64,000 bases of DNA from Elioraea tepida. Its GTDB lineage: Bacteria; Pseudomonadota; Alphaproteobacteria; Acetobacterales; Acetobacteraceae. Position numbers and translations under genes: made by a program. Under the pieces are notes generated by a model. The model was not told where the DNA came from. It did no database searches and saw only the letters and a program-made list of their open reading frames with translations. The stretch is from contig NZ_CP076448.1 in NCBI RefSeq assembly GCF_019203965.1, positions 2,247,001 to 2,311,000 on the forward strand, written 5' to 3'. How positions within the stretch are numbered: the first letter of the stretch is position 1; every line of letters starts with the position of its first letter. This document shows, piece by piece, positions 19,606-28,465 of this stretch.

Positions 19606-20299
19606 GGTCTCGCGCCTGCGTGCCGGCTATGGCCCCGTCGACGTGCTGCGCGGCGTGGACCTCGTCGTCCGTCCAGGCGAGATCGTCGCCGTGCTCGGCG
19701 CGAACGGCGCGGGAAAGACGACGCTCAACCGCACGATCAGCGGCGTCATCCCTGTCCGTGGCGGAACGGTCCGGTTCGGGGACGAGCACATCGCCGGCCG
19801 CCGCCCGGCCGAGATCGTCGCGCTCGGCCTGATCCATGTTCCCGAGGGAAGGCGGATCTTCCCCAACCTGAGCGTGCGGGAGAACCTGATGATGGGCAGC
19901 TACCGGCGCGCCCGTGCGAACCGCGCACGCAACCTCGAGCGCGTGTTCGCGACCTTCCCCCGCCTTGCCGAACGAACCCGGCAATTGGCAGGAACGCTTT
20001 CCGGCGGGGAGCAGCAGATGCTCGCGATCGGCCGCGGGCTGATGGCCGAGCCGCGGCTGCTCATCCTCGACGAGCCCTCGCTCGGGCTCTCGCCGCTTCT
20101 TGTGGAGGAGATGTTCTCTCTGATCGCGCGCCTCAACGCCGAAGGGCTCGCGGTGATGCTCGTTGAGCAGAACGTGGTGCGGTCGCTTGCGCTCGCGCAC
20201 CGCGCCTACATCCTCGAACAGGGCGAGATCGTGCTCTCGGGCGCCGCCGTCGCGCTCGCGGCTGACCCGGCCCTGCAGAAGGCCTATCTCGGTCTCTGA
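19598..20299 (+). CDS. livF: Branched-chain amino acid-type ABC ATPase
   Basis: A 233-aa ATPase, typical LivF length. Walker A is GANGAGKTT, the signature LSGGEQQM and Walker B LLILDEPSLGLSP. The LivF-specific VPEGRRIFPNLSVRENL stretch is present. The start ATG at 19598 overlaps the livG stop by 8 nt. It is followed 15 bp later by the lyase gene behind a strong GAGGAGG ribosome-binding site, so transporter and enzymes probably share a transcript. Confidence 0.93.
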   Translation: MLEVSRLRAGYGPVDVLRGVDLVVRPGEIVAVLGANGAGKTTLNRTISGVIPVRGGTVRFGDEHIAGRRPAEIVALGLIHVPEGRRIFPNLSVRENLMMGSYRRARANRARNLERVFATFPRLAERTRQLAGTLSGGEQQMLAIGRGLMAEPRLLILDEPSLGLSPLLVEEMFSLIARLNAEGLAVMLVEQNVVRSLALAHRAYILEQGEIVLSGAAVALAADPALQKAYLGL

Positions 20300-20314
20300 G
20301 GAGGACCCCGTTCC

Positions 20315-21166
20315 GTGACCGACCTTCGTGCCCGGCTCTCGCGTCGCCCGATCCTGATCGCACCCGGCGTCTGCGATGCGCTGACCGCACTGGTCGCAGC
20401 GGAGGCGGGCTTCGAGGCGCTCTACGTCTCCGGCGCGGCCGTCGCCTACACGAAGCTCGGACGGCCCGACATCGGCCTCGTCTCGCTTTCGGAACTGGCC
20501 GATCATGTCGCTCTGCTCGCCGACCGGGTCGCGCTCCCCCTGATCGTCGATGCCGACACCGGCTTCGGCAACGCGCTCAACGTGCAGCGCAGCGTGCGCC
20601 TGCTCGAGCGGGCGGGCGCGGCGGCGATCCAGCTTGAGGACCAGACCTTTCCCAAACGCTGTGGCCATCTCGACGGCAAGTCGGTGATCCCGGCGGAGGA
20701 GATGGCGGGCAAGATTCGCGCCGCCGTCGATTCCCGTAACCGCTGCCTGATCATCGCCCGGACCGATGCCGCTTCCGTCGAGGGCCTCCCGGCCGCGCTC
20801 GAGCGCGCACGCCTCTATGCCGAGGCGGGAGCGGATGTGCTGTTCGTCGAGGCGCCGCGCACCGAGGCCGACCTCGCGTTCGTCGCGGCCGGGCTTGGAG
20901 GCCGGCTGCCGGTCGTCGCCAACATGGTCGAGGGGGGAAAGACGCCGGTCCTGCCGGCGTCGACGCTCGAGGCGATGGGCTTCGCGCTCGTGATCTTCCC
21001 GGGCAGCATCGTGCGGGCGCTCGCCGCCACCGCGCGCGACTTCTACGCCTCGCTCGCGGCGGTTGGCACTACCGAGCCGTTCCGTGGCCGGATGCTCGAT
21101 TTCAGCGGGCTCAACGAGCTGATCGGCACGCCCGCCCTTCTCGCTGCCGCGAAGCGCTACGAATGA
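20315..21166 (+). CDS. Isocitrate lyase / PEP mutase family protein
   Basis: A 283-aa TIM-barrel enzyme. PGVCDALTALVAAEAGFEALYVSG opens the barrel, and LIVDADTGFGN carries the Mg-binding aspartates. IQLEDQTFPKRCGHLDGK has the family KRCGH catalytic loop. Members cleave or rearrange C-C/P-C bonds of 2-oxo or 2-methylisocitrate-like acids, or decarboxylate oxaloacetate. Which activity applies here is open. GTG start with GAGGAGG upstream; its stop overlaps the next start (ATGA). Confidence 0.88.
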   Translation: MTDLRARLSRRPILIAPGVCDALTALVAAEAGFEALYVSGAAVAYTKLGRPDIGLVSLSELADHVALLADRVALPLIVDADTGFGNALNVQRSVRLLERAGAAAIQLEDQTFPKRCGHLDGKSVIPAEEMAGKIRAAVDSRNRCLIIARTDAASVEGLPAALERARLYAEAGADVLFVEAPRTEADLAFVAAGLGGRLPVVANMVEGGKTPVLPASTLEAMGFALVIFPGSIVRALAATARDFYASLAAVGTTEPFRGRMLDFSGLNELIGTPALLAAAKRYE

Positions 21167-22899
21167 GCGCGCTCGATCCCGTAACGCTCGCCGTGCTCAA
21201 GGGGCGGCTCGAGCAGATCGCCGACGAGATGGATGCCACCCTCGCCCGTTCCGCCTTCAACCCGATCATCGCCGAGGCGCGCGATCTCTCGCACGGCCTC
21301 TACCATGCGGAGACGGGCGAGACGCTCGTTCAGGGAACCTCGGGGCTTCCGATCTTCGTCGGCGCCACCGCCTTCGCCGTCAGGGCCGTGATCGCCGCCG
21401 CCGGGCGCGAGGGCGGGCCGCGGCCTGGCGAGACCTGGATCTTCAATGATCCTTACGAGGGGGGGACGCATCTCAATGATTTCCGCCTCGTCCGCCCGAT
21501 CTTCCGGGGGGGGCGGCTGTTCTGCTGGATCGCCTCGGTCGGGCATTGGCTCGATATCGGCGGCAACGTCCCGGGCGGCTACAACCCGCGCGCGACCGAC
21601 AGCCACCAGGAAGGCGTGCGCATCCCCCCCGTTCTCCTGATGCGCGACGGCGTGCTTGACCCCGCGGTCGTCGCCATCCTCGCCGCTAACAGCCGGGTCG
21701 CGCAGTCGAACTGGGGCGACCTCAACGGCCAGATCAACGCGCTCGATCTCGGCGAGAGGCGGCTCGCCGCCCTGCTCGACGAGTATGGCGACGCCACCGT
21801 CGCCGCTGCGCTCGAGGCGCTGACCGAGCGCGCGGTGCGGCTCATGCGCGCGGAGATCGCGGCGCTGCCGGACGGCGTGTACGAGGCGGAGGACTTCCTC
21901 GACAATGACGGCATCGACGACGTTCCGCTGCCGATCCGGCTTCGCATGACGATCGAGGGCGAGCGGATGACGCTCGACTTCTCCGGCTCGGCCCCCGCCT
22001 GTGCGGGGCCGCTCAACATCTCGCGGGCCACCACCATCGCCGCCTGCTACGTGGCGCTCAAGCACCTCTTCCCCGACGTCCCCCCCAATGGCGGCTGCCT
22101 CGCCCCGATCGCGTTCGTCGTGCCCGAGGGTTCGATCCTTGGCGCGCGCGCGCCCAAACCGGTCGGCGGCTACACGGAGACGATCCTGCGCGTGATCGAC
22201 ACGGTGTTTCGCTGCTTCGCCTCGGCCGCGCCTGATCGCGCGACCGCCGCTCCGTTCGGCACCATCAACGCGCTCTCGATCTCCGGCTGGAGGGATGCCG
22301 GGCAGCGCTGGGTGATGTTCTGCTTCTTCGGCGGGGGCTTGGGCGGCAACCCGGAGACCGATGGGCTCAACCACGGCAACAACCCGATCAGCACCGCCAC
22401 CATCCCGCCGCTCGAGATCCTCGAGGCGAGCTATCCGGTCGCGTTCACGCAATGGGCGCTTCGCCCGGACAGTGGGGGCCCGGGCCTGCATCGCGGTGGC
22501 CTGGGCGCGATCTACGAGATCGCGCTGCGCGAAGGCGCGAGGGCGGAGGCCTTCCTGCTCGGCGAGCGCGGCCGTGTTCCGCCCTTCGGAATCAACGGGG
22601 GGCGTCCGGGCGCGCCGAACCGATTCAGCTACGGAACCGACGCCGAGCGTATCACCCCGGCGATGACCTCCAAGGCGTTCGGCATCGCGCTCGGGCGGGG
22701 AACGACGGTCCGGCTCGAGACGCCCGGCGGCGGCGGCTGGGGGAACCCGTTGGCGCGCGACCCCGAGGCAGTCGCACGCGATGTGCGTGCGGGCTATGTC
22801 AGCGCCGAGTCGGCCCTGCGCGACTACCGCGTGGCACTTCGCTCCGACGGCACGGTCGATCACGCCGAGACGGCGCGGCTTCGCGGAGGCGCGGCGTGA
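21163..22899 (+). CDS. Hydantoinase B / 5-oxoprolinase beta-type subunit
   Basis: A 578-aa HyuB-family subunit of an ATP-dependent lactam/hydantoin hydrolase. Family segments are VTLAVLKGRLEQIADEMDATLARSAFNPIIAEARDLS at the N terminus, WIFNDPYEGGTHLNDF, and the Gly-rich end (LETPGGGGWGNPLARDPEAVARDV). The gene contains G-runs of 7 (21459-21465) and 8 (21506-21513) bases, notable as slippage-prone sites, but the frame is intact. It overlaps hyuA by 4 nt. Here the B subunit precedes the A subunit. Confidence 0.93.
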   Translation: MSALDPVTLAVLKGRLEQIADEMDATLARSAFNPIIAEARDLSHGLYHAETGETLVQGTSGLPIFVGATAFAVRAVIAAAGREGGPRPGETWIFNDPYEGGTHLNDFRLVRPIFRGGRLFCWIASVGHWLDIGGNVPGGYNPRATDSHQEGVRIPPVLLMRDGVLDPAVVAILAANSRVAQSNWGDLNGQINALDLGERRLAALLDEYGDATVAAALEALTERAVRLMRAEIAALPDGVYEAEDFLDNDGIDDVPLPIRLRMTIEGERMTLDFSGSAPACAGPLNISRATTIAACYVALKHLFPDVPPNGGCLAPIAFVVPEGSILGARAPKPVGGYTETILRVIDTVFRCFASAAPDRATAAPFGTINALSISGWRDAGQRWVMFCFFGGGLGGNPETDGLNHGNNPISTATIPPLEILEASYPVAFTQWALRPDSGGPGLHRGGLGAIYEIALREGARAEAFLLGERGRVPPFGINGGRPGAPNRFSYGTDAERITPAMTSKAFGIALGRGTTVRLETPGGGGWGNPLARDPEAVARDVRAGYVSAESALRDYRVALRSDGTVDHAETARLRGGAA

Positions 22900-24935
22900 G
22901 CGGGCTCGTCGTCGGTGTCGATGTTGGCGGCACCTTCACCGATCTGTTCGCCCTCGATCCCGCCCGCGGCAGTTTCAGGGTCGCGAAGGTGCCAAGCCGG
23001 CGTGGTGACGAGGCGGCGGGCTTCCTCGCCGGCCTCGAGGCGGTCGGCGGTGCTGCCGGCATCTCGGCGATCGTGCACGGAACCACCGTCGGCACGAATG
23101 CCCTGCTCGAGCGCAAGGGGGCGCGGACGGGGCTGATCACCACGCGCGGCTTCCGCGACGTGCTCGAGATGCGACGACGCGACCGGCGGCGCACCTGGGG
23201 GCTCTGGGGGGACTTCGTTCCGGTCGTCGAGCGTGCGCTGAGGCTCGAGGTGGCCGAACGCACTTTTGCCGACGGAACGATTGGCGCGGCGATCGACCCG
23301 GGCGAGGTGGAGGCGGCCGGGCGAGCGCTGCTCGCCGCCGGCGCGGAGGCGGTCGCGGTTGCCTTCATCAACGCCTATGCGAACCCGGCAAACGAGCGCG
23401 CGGCGATGTGCGTGCTCCGGCGCTTCTGGCCGAACCCGCACCTCTGCTGCTCCTCCGAAATCCTGCCCGAGATCCGCGAGTTCGAGCGCACCTCGACCAC
23501 AGCGTTGAACGCCTATCTCCAGCCCGTTGTCGGCGCCTATCTCGGCCGGCTCGAGGAGGCGCTCGCGGACGCGTCGTTCGGCGGCGCGTTCCACATCGTG
23601 CAGTCGAACGGCGGGGTGATGAGCACCACAACCGCGCGCCGGCTTCCGGTGCGCACTGCCCTCTCCGGGCCCGCTGCCGGAGTGATCGCCGCCGCCGCGA
23701 TCGCCCAAGCCGCCGGTTTCCCGGACGTGATCACCGGCGACCTCGGCGGCACGAGCTTCGACGTCTCGCTGATCTTGGGCGGCCGCCCCACCTTCGCTGC
23801 GCAGGCCGCGATCGACTTCGGCCTCGTCATCCGCACGCCGATGGTGGAGATCACGACGATCGGCGCAGGCGGCGGCTCGATCTGCCGAGTCGATGCCACA
23901 GGGCTGCTCCAGGTCGGGCCGGAGAGTGCCGGCAGCAGGCCAGGGCCCGCCTGCTACGGGGCGGGCAATGACCGACCGACCCTGACCGATGCCAATCTGG
24001 TGCTCGGCCGGATCAACGCTGACCGCCCGATCGGCTCGGGCCTCGTGCGTCTCGATGTCGAGGCGGCGACGCGCGCGATCGAGGATCATGTCGCCCGGAG
24101 GCTCGGCCTCGACGCGATCGCCGCGGCGGAGGCGATCGTGCGCGTCGCGAATGCGCGCATGGCGGGCGCGATCCGGCTGCTTTCGATCGAGCGCGGGCAT
24201 GACCCTGCCCGTTTCGCGCTGATGCCGTTCGGCGGCGGCGGGGCGCTGCATGCCGGGGCCCTGCTCAAGGATCTCGGGCTCGCCGCGGCGGTTGTTCCCC
24301 GTTTCCCTGGCGTCACGAGTGCGCTCGGCTGCGTGATCGCGGACATACGCCACGACCAGGTGCAGACGGTGAACCTTGCCCTCGACGGGATCGACGCAGC
24401 GGCGCTTGCCCGCCGTCTCGAGGCGATGGCGGCCGAGGCGAGGGCGGTCGTCGCCTCGGCGGGACTCTCGCTTCTCGGCATCGATGTCCGCTTTGAGGCA
24501 GACATGCACTATCTTGGCCAGACCCACAGCGTGGCCGTGCCGCTTCCCTTCGCACCCGGGGAGGCGAGCGAGGCATCTATTCGTGCCGCTTTCGAGACAG
24601 CCTACGCGGCGGCCTTCTCGCGGCTTCTGCAGGGGATCCCGGTCAGGCTCGCGACCCTGCGCGCGATCGCGGTCGGGCGCCGGCCGCCGATCGACCTCGC
24701 CGCACTCGCCCCTGCCCCCGGCGGAACGGTCGAGGCTGCGCGCAGCGGCACACGATGCGTCTGGTTCGACGGCGCCTGGCACGAGGCGGCTGTGTACGAG
24801 CGGCTCGAGCTTCCGGTCGGCGCCCGGATCGAGGGGCCGGCGATTCTCGAACAGGCCGATGCGACGATCGTGGTCGACCCGGGCCTCGCGGCGACCGTCG
24901 ATCCCCTCGGCAACCTGGTGCTGCGCCGCGCATGA
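22896..24935 (+). CDS. Hydantoinase A / 5-oxoprolinase alpha-type subunit
   Basis: A 679-aa HyuA-family subunit with the ASKHA ATPase fold that phosphorylates the lactam. The N-terminal phosphate loop is VVGVDVGGTFTDLFAL, followed by IVHGTTVGTNALLERKGARTGLITTRGFRDVLEM. Later come GDLGGTSFDVSLI and the hydantoinase core end FGGGGALHAGAL. The GTG start lies in the hyuB stop (GTGA), and the stop overlaps the next gene's ATG. With HyuB it likely opens a hydantoin, N-methylhydantoin or 5-oxoproline-type ring with ATP. Confidence 0.93.
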   Translation: MSGLVVGVDVGGTFTDLFALDPARGSFRVAKVPSRRGDEAAGFLAGLEAVGGAAGISAIVHGTTVGTNALLERKGARTGLITTRGFRDVLEMRRRDRRRTWGLWGDFVPVVERALRLEVAERTFADGTIGAAIDPGEVEAAGRALLAAGAEAVAVAFINAYANPANERAAMCVLRRFWPNPHLCCSSEILPEIREFERTSTTALNAYLQPVVGAYLGRLEEALADASFGGAFHIVQSNGGVMSTTTARRLPVRTALSGPAAGVIAAAAIAQAAGFPDVITGDLGGTSFDVSLILGGRPTFAAQAAIDFGLVIRTPMVEITTIGAGGGSICRVDATGLLQVGPESAGSRPGPACYGAGNDRPTLTDANLVLGRINADRPIGSGLVRLDVEAATRAIEDHVARRLGLDAIAAAEAIVRVANARMAGAIRLLSIERGHDPARFALMPFGGGGALHAGALLKDLGLAAAVVPRFPGVTSALGCVIADIRHDQVQTVNLALDGIDAAALARRLEAMAAEARAVVASAGLSLLGIDVRFEADMHYLGQTHSVAVPLPFAPGEASEASIRAAFETAYAAAFSRLLQGIPVRLATLRAIAVGRRPPIDLAALAPAPGGTVEAARSGTRCVWFDGAWHEAAVYERLELPVGARIEGPAILEQADATIVVDPGLAATVDPLGNLVLRRA

Positions 24936-26308
24936 CGCCCCTTGTGTTGCCGGCCGAGGGTGTCGGCTTCGAGGCGGAGGCGGATGTCGTGGTGATCGGC
25001 GCCGGCGCGGCAGGCCTCGTCGCGGCGCTCTCGGCGGCGGGATGCGGGGTGAGCGTCGTCGTGCTCGAGCGTGACCGGCTGCCGCGCGGCTCGACCGCGC
25101 TCTCCGCCGGGCTCATCCCCGCGGCCGGAACCCGGTTCCAGAAGGCGAGGGGGATAGAGGACAGCCCGGAACGGTTCGCCGCCGACATCGCCGCGAAGTC
25201 GCGTGGTGCTGCCGACCCTTCCGTGCTCGCCGCCGTCACGACCGCAATCGGGCCGACCCTCGAATGGCTCGCCGACCGTCACGGCCTGCCCTTCGAGGTG
25301 ATCACCGACTTCCTCTATCCAGGCCATTCGGCGCATCGGATGCACGGCCTGCCGAGCCGGTCGGGCGCGGAGCTGATGGACCGGCTGCTCGCCGCCGCCG
25401 AGCGGGAGGGAGTTCCGGTGCTGACCGAGGCGCGGGTGACCACGCTGTTCGCCCGGGCCGATGGGCTCGTTCGCGGCGTGGCGGCGGCCCGGCCCGGCGG
25501 CGAGGAGCGGATCGGCGCCGGCGCGGTGGTGCTCGCCTGCAGCGGCTTCGGCGGCAACCGCGCGCTCGTGCGCCGCCACATCCCCGCACTCGCCGATGCG
25601 CTCTGGTTCGGCCATCCGGGCAATACCGGCGACGCCTTGGCCTGGGGCGAGGCCTTCGGCGCGGCGACGGCGCATCTCTCCGGCCACCAGGGGCACGGCT
25701 CCGTCGCCCACCCGCACGGCATCCTGATCACCTGGGCGGTCATCATGGAGGGCGGCTTTCAGGTCAATGCCCGCGGCGAACGGTTCAGCGACGAGACGGA
25801 AGGCTACTCGGAACAGGCCGAGCGGGTGCTGGCTCAGCCGGGCGGAATCGCCTGGGACGTGTTCGACGGCAGGATCGCTGCGATCGCCCGTCAGTTCGAG
25901 GACTTCCGCGCCGCCGAGGCGGCGGGCGCGGTTCTCTCTGCGCCGTCGCTCGCCGCCCTGGCGGAGGCGATGCGCGTCCCGGCAGCAGTTCTCGAGGGGG
26001 AAGTGGCGGCCGCGCGCGGCAGGGACCGGTTCGGTCGCGACTGGTCCCGCACGCCCTCGCTCGCGCCGCCCTTTCACGCCGTCCGCGTGACGGGGGCGCT
26101 GTTCCACACGCAAGGCGGGCTCATGGTCGGCCCGGATGCCCGGGTGCTGCGGCGGGACGGCTCGGCCCTGCCGAACCTGTTCGCCGCGGGCGGCGCCGCG
26201 GCAGGGCTGTCAGGCCCGATTGCCTCCGGATATCTTTCCGGTAACGGATTGCTCACCGCGGTCGCGCTCGGGCGAATCGCGGGGCTTGAAGCGGGGGGAA
26301 GGGGGTGA
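24932..26308 (+). CDS. FAD-dependent dehydrogenase, fumarate reductase/3-ketosteroid dehydrogenase-like
   Basis: A 458-aa flavoprotein of the FAD_binding_2 family. The N-terminal site is DVVVIGAGAAGLVAALSAA and the next strand VVVLERD. The C-terminal half has ALFHTQGGLMVGPDARVL and LFAAGGAAAGLSGPIASGYLSGNGLL, the substrate-domain/flavin closing motif of this family. No heme or signal sequence is seen, so it is probably a soluble dehydrogenase. ATGA overlap with hyuA and TGATG overlap with the next gene tie it to the catabolic unit. Confidence 0.88.
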   Translation: MTPLVLPAEGVGFEAEADVVVIGAGAAGLVAALSAAGCGVSVVVLERDRLPRGSTALSAGLIPAAGTRFQKARGIEDSPERFAADIAAKSRGAADPSVLAAVTTAIGPTLEWLADRHGLPFEVITDFLYPGHSAHRMHGLPSRSGAELMDRLLAAAEREGVPVLTEARVTTLFARADGLVRGVAAARPGGEERIGAGAVVLACSGFGGNRALVRRHIPALADALWFGHPGNTGDALAWGEAFGAATAHLSGHQGHGSVAHPHGILITWAVIMEGGFQVNARGERFSDETEGYSEQAERVLAQPGGIAWDVFDGRIAAIARQFEDFRAAEAAGAVLSAPSLAALAEAMRVPAAVLEGEVAAARGRDRFGRDWSRTPSLAPPFHAVRVTGALFHTQGGLMVGPDARVLRRDGSALPNLFAAGGAAAGLSGPIASGYLSGNGLLTAVALGRIAGLEAGGRG

Positions 26309-27168
26309 TGGGCATCGCATGGGGCGTTGCCTCGGACACGGGCGTTCTGTCGGAGGTGCTGCTCTGCAGGCCGACCCATTATCGCTTCCTGCCGACGAAT
26401 GCCGTGGCGCGGGCGGCGCTTGCCCGAGGCGCCGCGGCCGACCTGGGGGCGGCGACGGCGCAGCATCGCGAGCTCGAGGCGGCGCTTGCCGAGTCGGGCG
26501 CTGCGATCCGCGAGGTCGTGCCGGAGCCGCATCTTGCCTACCAGGTGTATGTGCGCGATGCGGTGCAGATGACGCATCGCGGTGCGGTGCTCACCCAGCT
26601 CGCTCGGCCAGAGCGCCGGGGCGAGTATGCGGCGATGCTGCGGGCGCTCGAAGCGCTCGGCGTTCCCATCTGGCAGATGTCGTCTGCCGGGACCCTCGAG
26701 GGCGGCGACATCCACCTGATCCGCCCAGGGCTTGCGATGATCGGCGTCTCGGGGGGACGGACGGACGAGGCCGGGGCGACGCAGTTCGCCCGCTGGCTCC
26801 GCCATGAGGGGTGGGAGGTTCGGCTCGTTCCTTTGCCGGAGCATTTCCTGCACCTCGACCTCCTGTTCAGCATGGCGGCGGAGGGTGTCGCCGTGGCCTG
26901 CACCGAGGTGCTGGACGAGGGGGTGATCGCCTGGCTCGGCAGGATCGGCGTGCGGGTGATCCCGACCACCTATCGCGAGGCAATGGCGCTTGCGGGGAAT
27001 GTGCTCGCGCTCGGGGCAGGGCGGGTCCTGTCCTCGCGCGGTGCGGCGCGTGTCAACGCCGCGCTCCGGGCCGAGGGGCTCGTCGTGCTCGACCCGGATC
27101 TCTCGGTGTTCACGGCCGGCGGCGGCGGCCCGCGCTGCCTCACCGCCCCGCTGCGACGCGAGGGCTAG
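26308..27168 (+). CDS. Amidinotransferase-fold hydrolase, dimethylargininase/arginine deiminase-like
   Basis: A 286-aa protein of the Cys-dependent guanidine-modifying superfamily. The three catalytic positions are visible: LEGGDIH (Glu/Asp), HFLHLDLLF (His), and GGGGPRCLTAPL near the C terminus with the nucleophilic Cys. It probably hydrolyses a guanidino or ureido group and releases an amine or ammonia. ATG 26308 overlaps the preceding TGA (TGATG); a GTG just before it at 26305 is an alternative start. Last gene of the coupled unit, followed by a 192-bp gap. Confidence 0.85.
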   Translation: MGIAWGVASDTGVLSEVLLCRPTHYRFLPTNAVARAALARGAAADLGAATAQHRELEAALAESGAAIREVVPEPHLAYQVYVRDAVQMTHRGAVLTQLARPERRGEYAAMLRALEALGVPIWQMSSAGTLEGGDIHLIRPGLAMIGVSGGRTDEAGATQFARWLRHEGWEVRLVPLPEHFLHLDLLFSMAAEGVAVACTEVLDEGVIAWLGRIGVRVIPTTYREAMALAGNVLALGAGRVLSSRGAARVNAALRAEGLVVLDPDLSVFTAGGGGPRCLTAPLRREG

Positions 27169-27209
27169 CGAGCGCCTCACGCCGGCGCCACTGTCAGGTC
27201 GCAAGCGCA

Positions 27210-27223
27210 GACGAGCGCTCGTC
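27210..27223. repeat. 14-bp perfect palindrome in a convergent intergenic gap
   Basis: GACGAGCGCTCGTC is identical on both strands. It sits 42 bp beyond the guanidine-hydrolase stop in the 192-bp convergent gap (27169-27360) before the 3-hydroxyacyl-CoA dehydrogenase stop. The gap has no other feature I can support. It could form a cruciform or act as a protein site; no function is assigned. Confidence 0.4.
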
Positions 27224-27360
27224 AAGGATCGGCGATGAGATAATGGGACGGAGGCGGTCCCCTGAACGGGGCCGTCGACAGCATGGGCGACCGACCCCTG
27301 CTCGAGTCGCGTTCCCCCTGGCGCCGCGCGCCCGCCGCGGCGCGGCCTCGCCCGCGCGCC

Positions 27361-28305
27361 TCACGGCACCAGGCTGCCGATTTCCTTGAGCGCGCGCTTG
27401 AGCGCGAGCAACCTGCGGTCGCGCTCGGCGAACAGCTCCGCCGGGCTGCGGCCGCTCCAGTCGTAGAAGCCGCGGCCCGAGGTGACGCCGGTCGCGCCCG
27501 ATTCGACCAGCCGGTCAAGCGTCTCCGATCGGGTCCGCGCGGGTGGCGGCGGAACCATCGCGTTGGCGAGCGCCTTCTGCGCGAGCAGAAGCCCGGTGAA
27601 GTCGGCCTTCATCAGGTGGCCGAGCAGCGGCATGCGCAGCGCAAGCCCGTGCACGATCGCGGTGTCGATCTCGGCTGCATCCGCAACGCCGGAATCGAGC
27701 AGGGCATAGACCTCCATCGAGATGACGGCCTGGATCCGGTTGGCGATGAAGCCCGGAACGAACCGCTTGAGCACCAGCGGCCGCTTGCCCATGCCTGCGT
27801 AGAGGTCGCGCAGCCGAAGCGGAATCTCGGGTGCACAGCCTGGCCCCGCGACGATGTCGACAAGGTCGATGATGTAGGGCGGCGTGTACCAGTGCGCGAT
27901 CGCGGCGCAGTCCTGCCGTGCATCGGGGATCAGAGGGAACGGGTCGAGATAGGAGGTGTTCGAGGCGATGATCGCGCCCCGAGGTGCGAGCCGATCGATG
28001 GCGGCGAACAGCGCGCGCTTGGCTTCGGCGTCCTCGGTGATTGCTTCGACGACGAGGCCTGCGCCCTCGAGTGTGGCGGCGAGATCGGCATGGGTGGTGA
28101 CAGCGGCGGCGAGCCAAGCGTCGCCGTGCGTCGTTTCGCCCGCCTCGCGCAGCGTCGCGAGCGCGGCCGACATCAGCGCCGGCGCGCGCGCAAGCGCAGC
28201 GGCATCGGTGTCGGTCAGCCGCACGCGGCAGCCGCCAAGCGCATGCACGAGCGCGAGCGCATGGCCCATCACTCCGGCACCGATGACCGCGACCTTGAGG
28301 CTCAT
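27361..28305 (-). CDS. 3-hydroxyacyl-CoA dehydrogenase NAD-binding family protein
   Basis: A 314-aa protein of the HCDH/3-hydroxybutyryl-CoA dehydrogenase family. The NAD site is KVAVIGAGVMGHALALVHALGG, then VVEAITEDAEAKRALFAAID and ASNTSYLDPFPL follow. The catalytic His lies in IAHWYTPPYIIDLVDIV, and the second domain begins FVPGFIANRIQ. WYTPPY in place of the usual F-x-P suggests a substrate other than a standard fatty acyl-CoA (for example a hydroxy-acid, carnitine or gulonate dehydrogenase). GAGGGGGGG precedes the ATG. Confidence 0.87.
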   Translation of the reverse strand: MSLKVAVIGAGVMGHALALVHALGGCRVRLTDTDAAALARAPALMSAALATLREAGETTHGDAWLAAAVTTHADLAATLEGAGLVVEAITEDAEAKRALFAAIDRLAPRGAIIASNTSYLDPFPLIPDARQDCAAIAHWYTPPYIIDLVDIVAGPGCAPEIPLRLRDLYAGMGKRPLVLKRFVPGFIANRIQAVISMEVYALLDSGVADAAEIDTAIVHGLALRMPLLGHLMKADFTGLLLAQKALANAMVPPPPARTRSETLDRLVESGATGVTSGRGFYDWSGRSPAELFAERDRRLLALKRALKEIGSLVP

Positions 28306-28465
28306 CGCAGGCCCCCCCTCAGCATTTCGACGTCGGAATCATGTTCCGCGCCTCTCCATCGACCACATGCGGGCCTGACGGCGCGCCTGACCGCCGCAGC
28401 GCTTCCGGCCCGCGCCGTCCGCGCCCGAGATGATCGCGCCGGATGGCTCGTCGGGAAAGCCCGAG

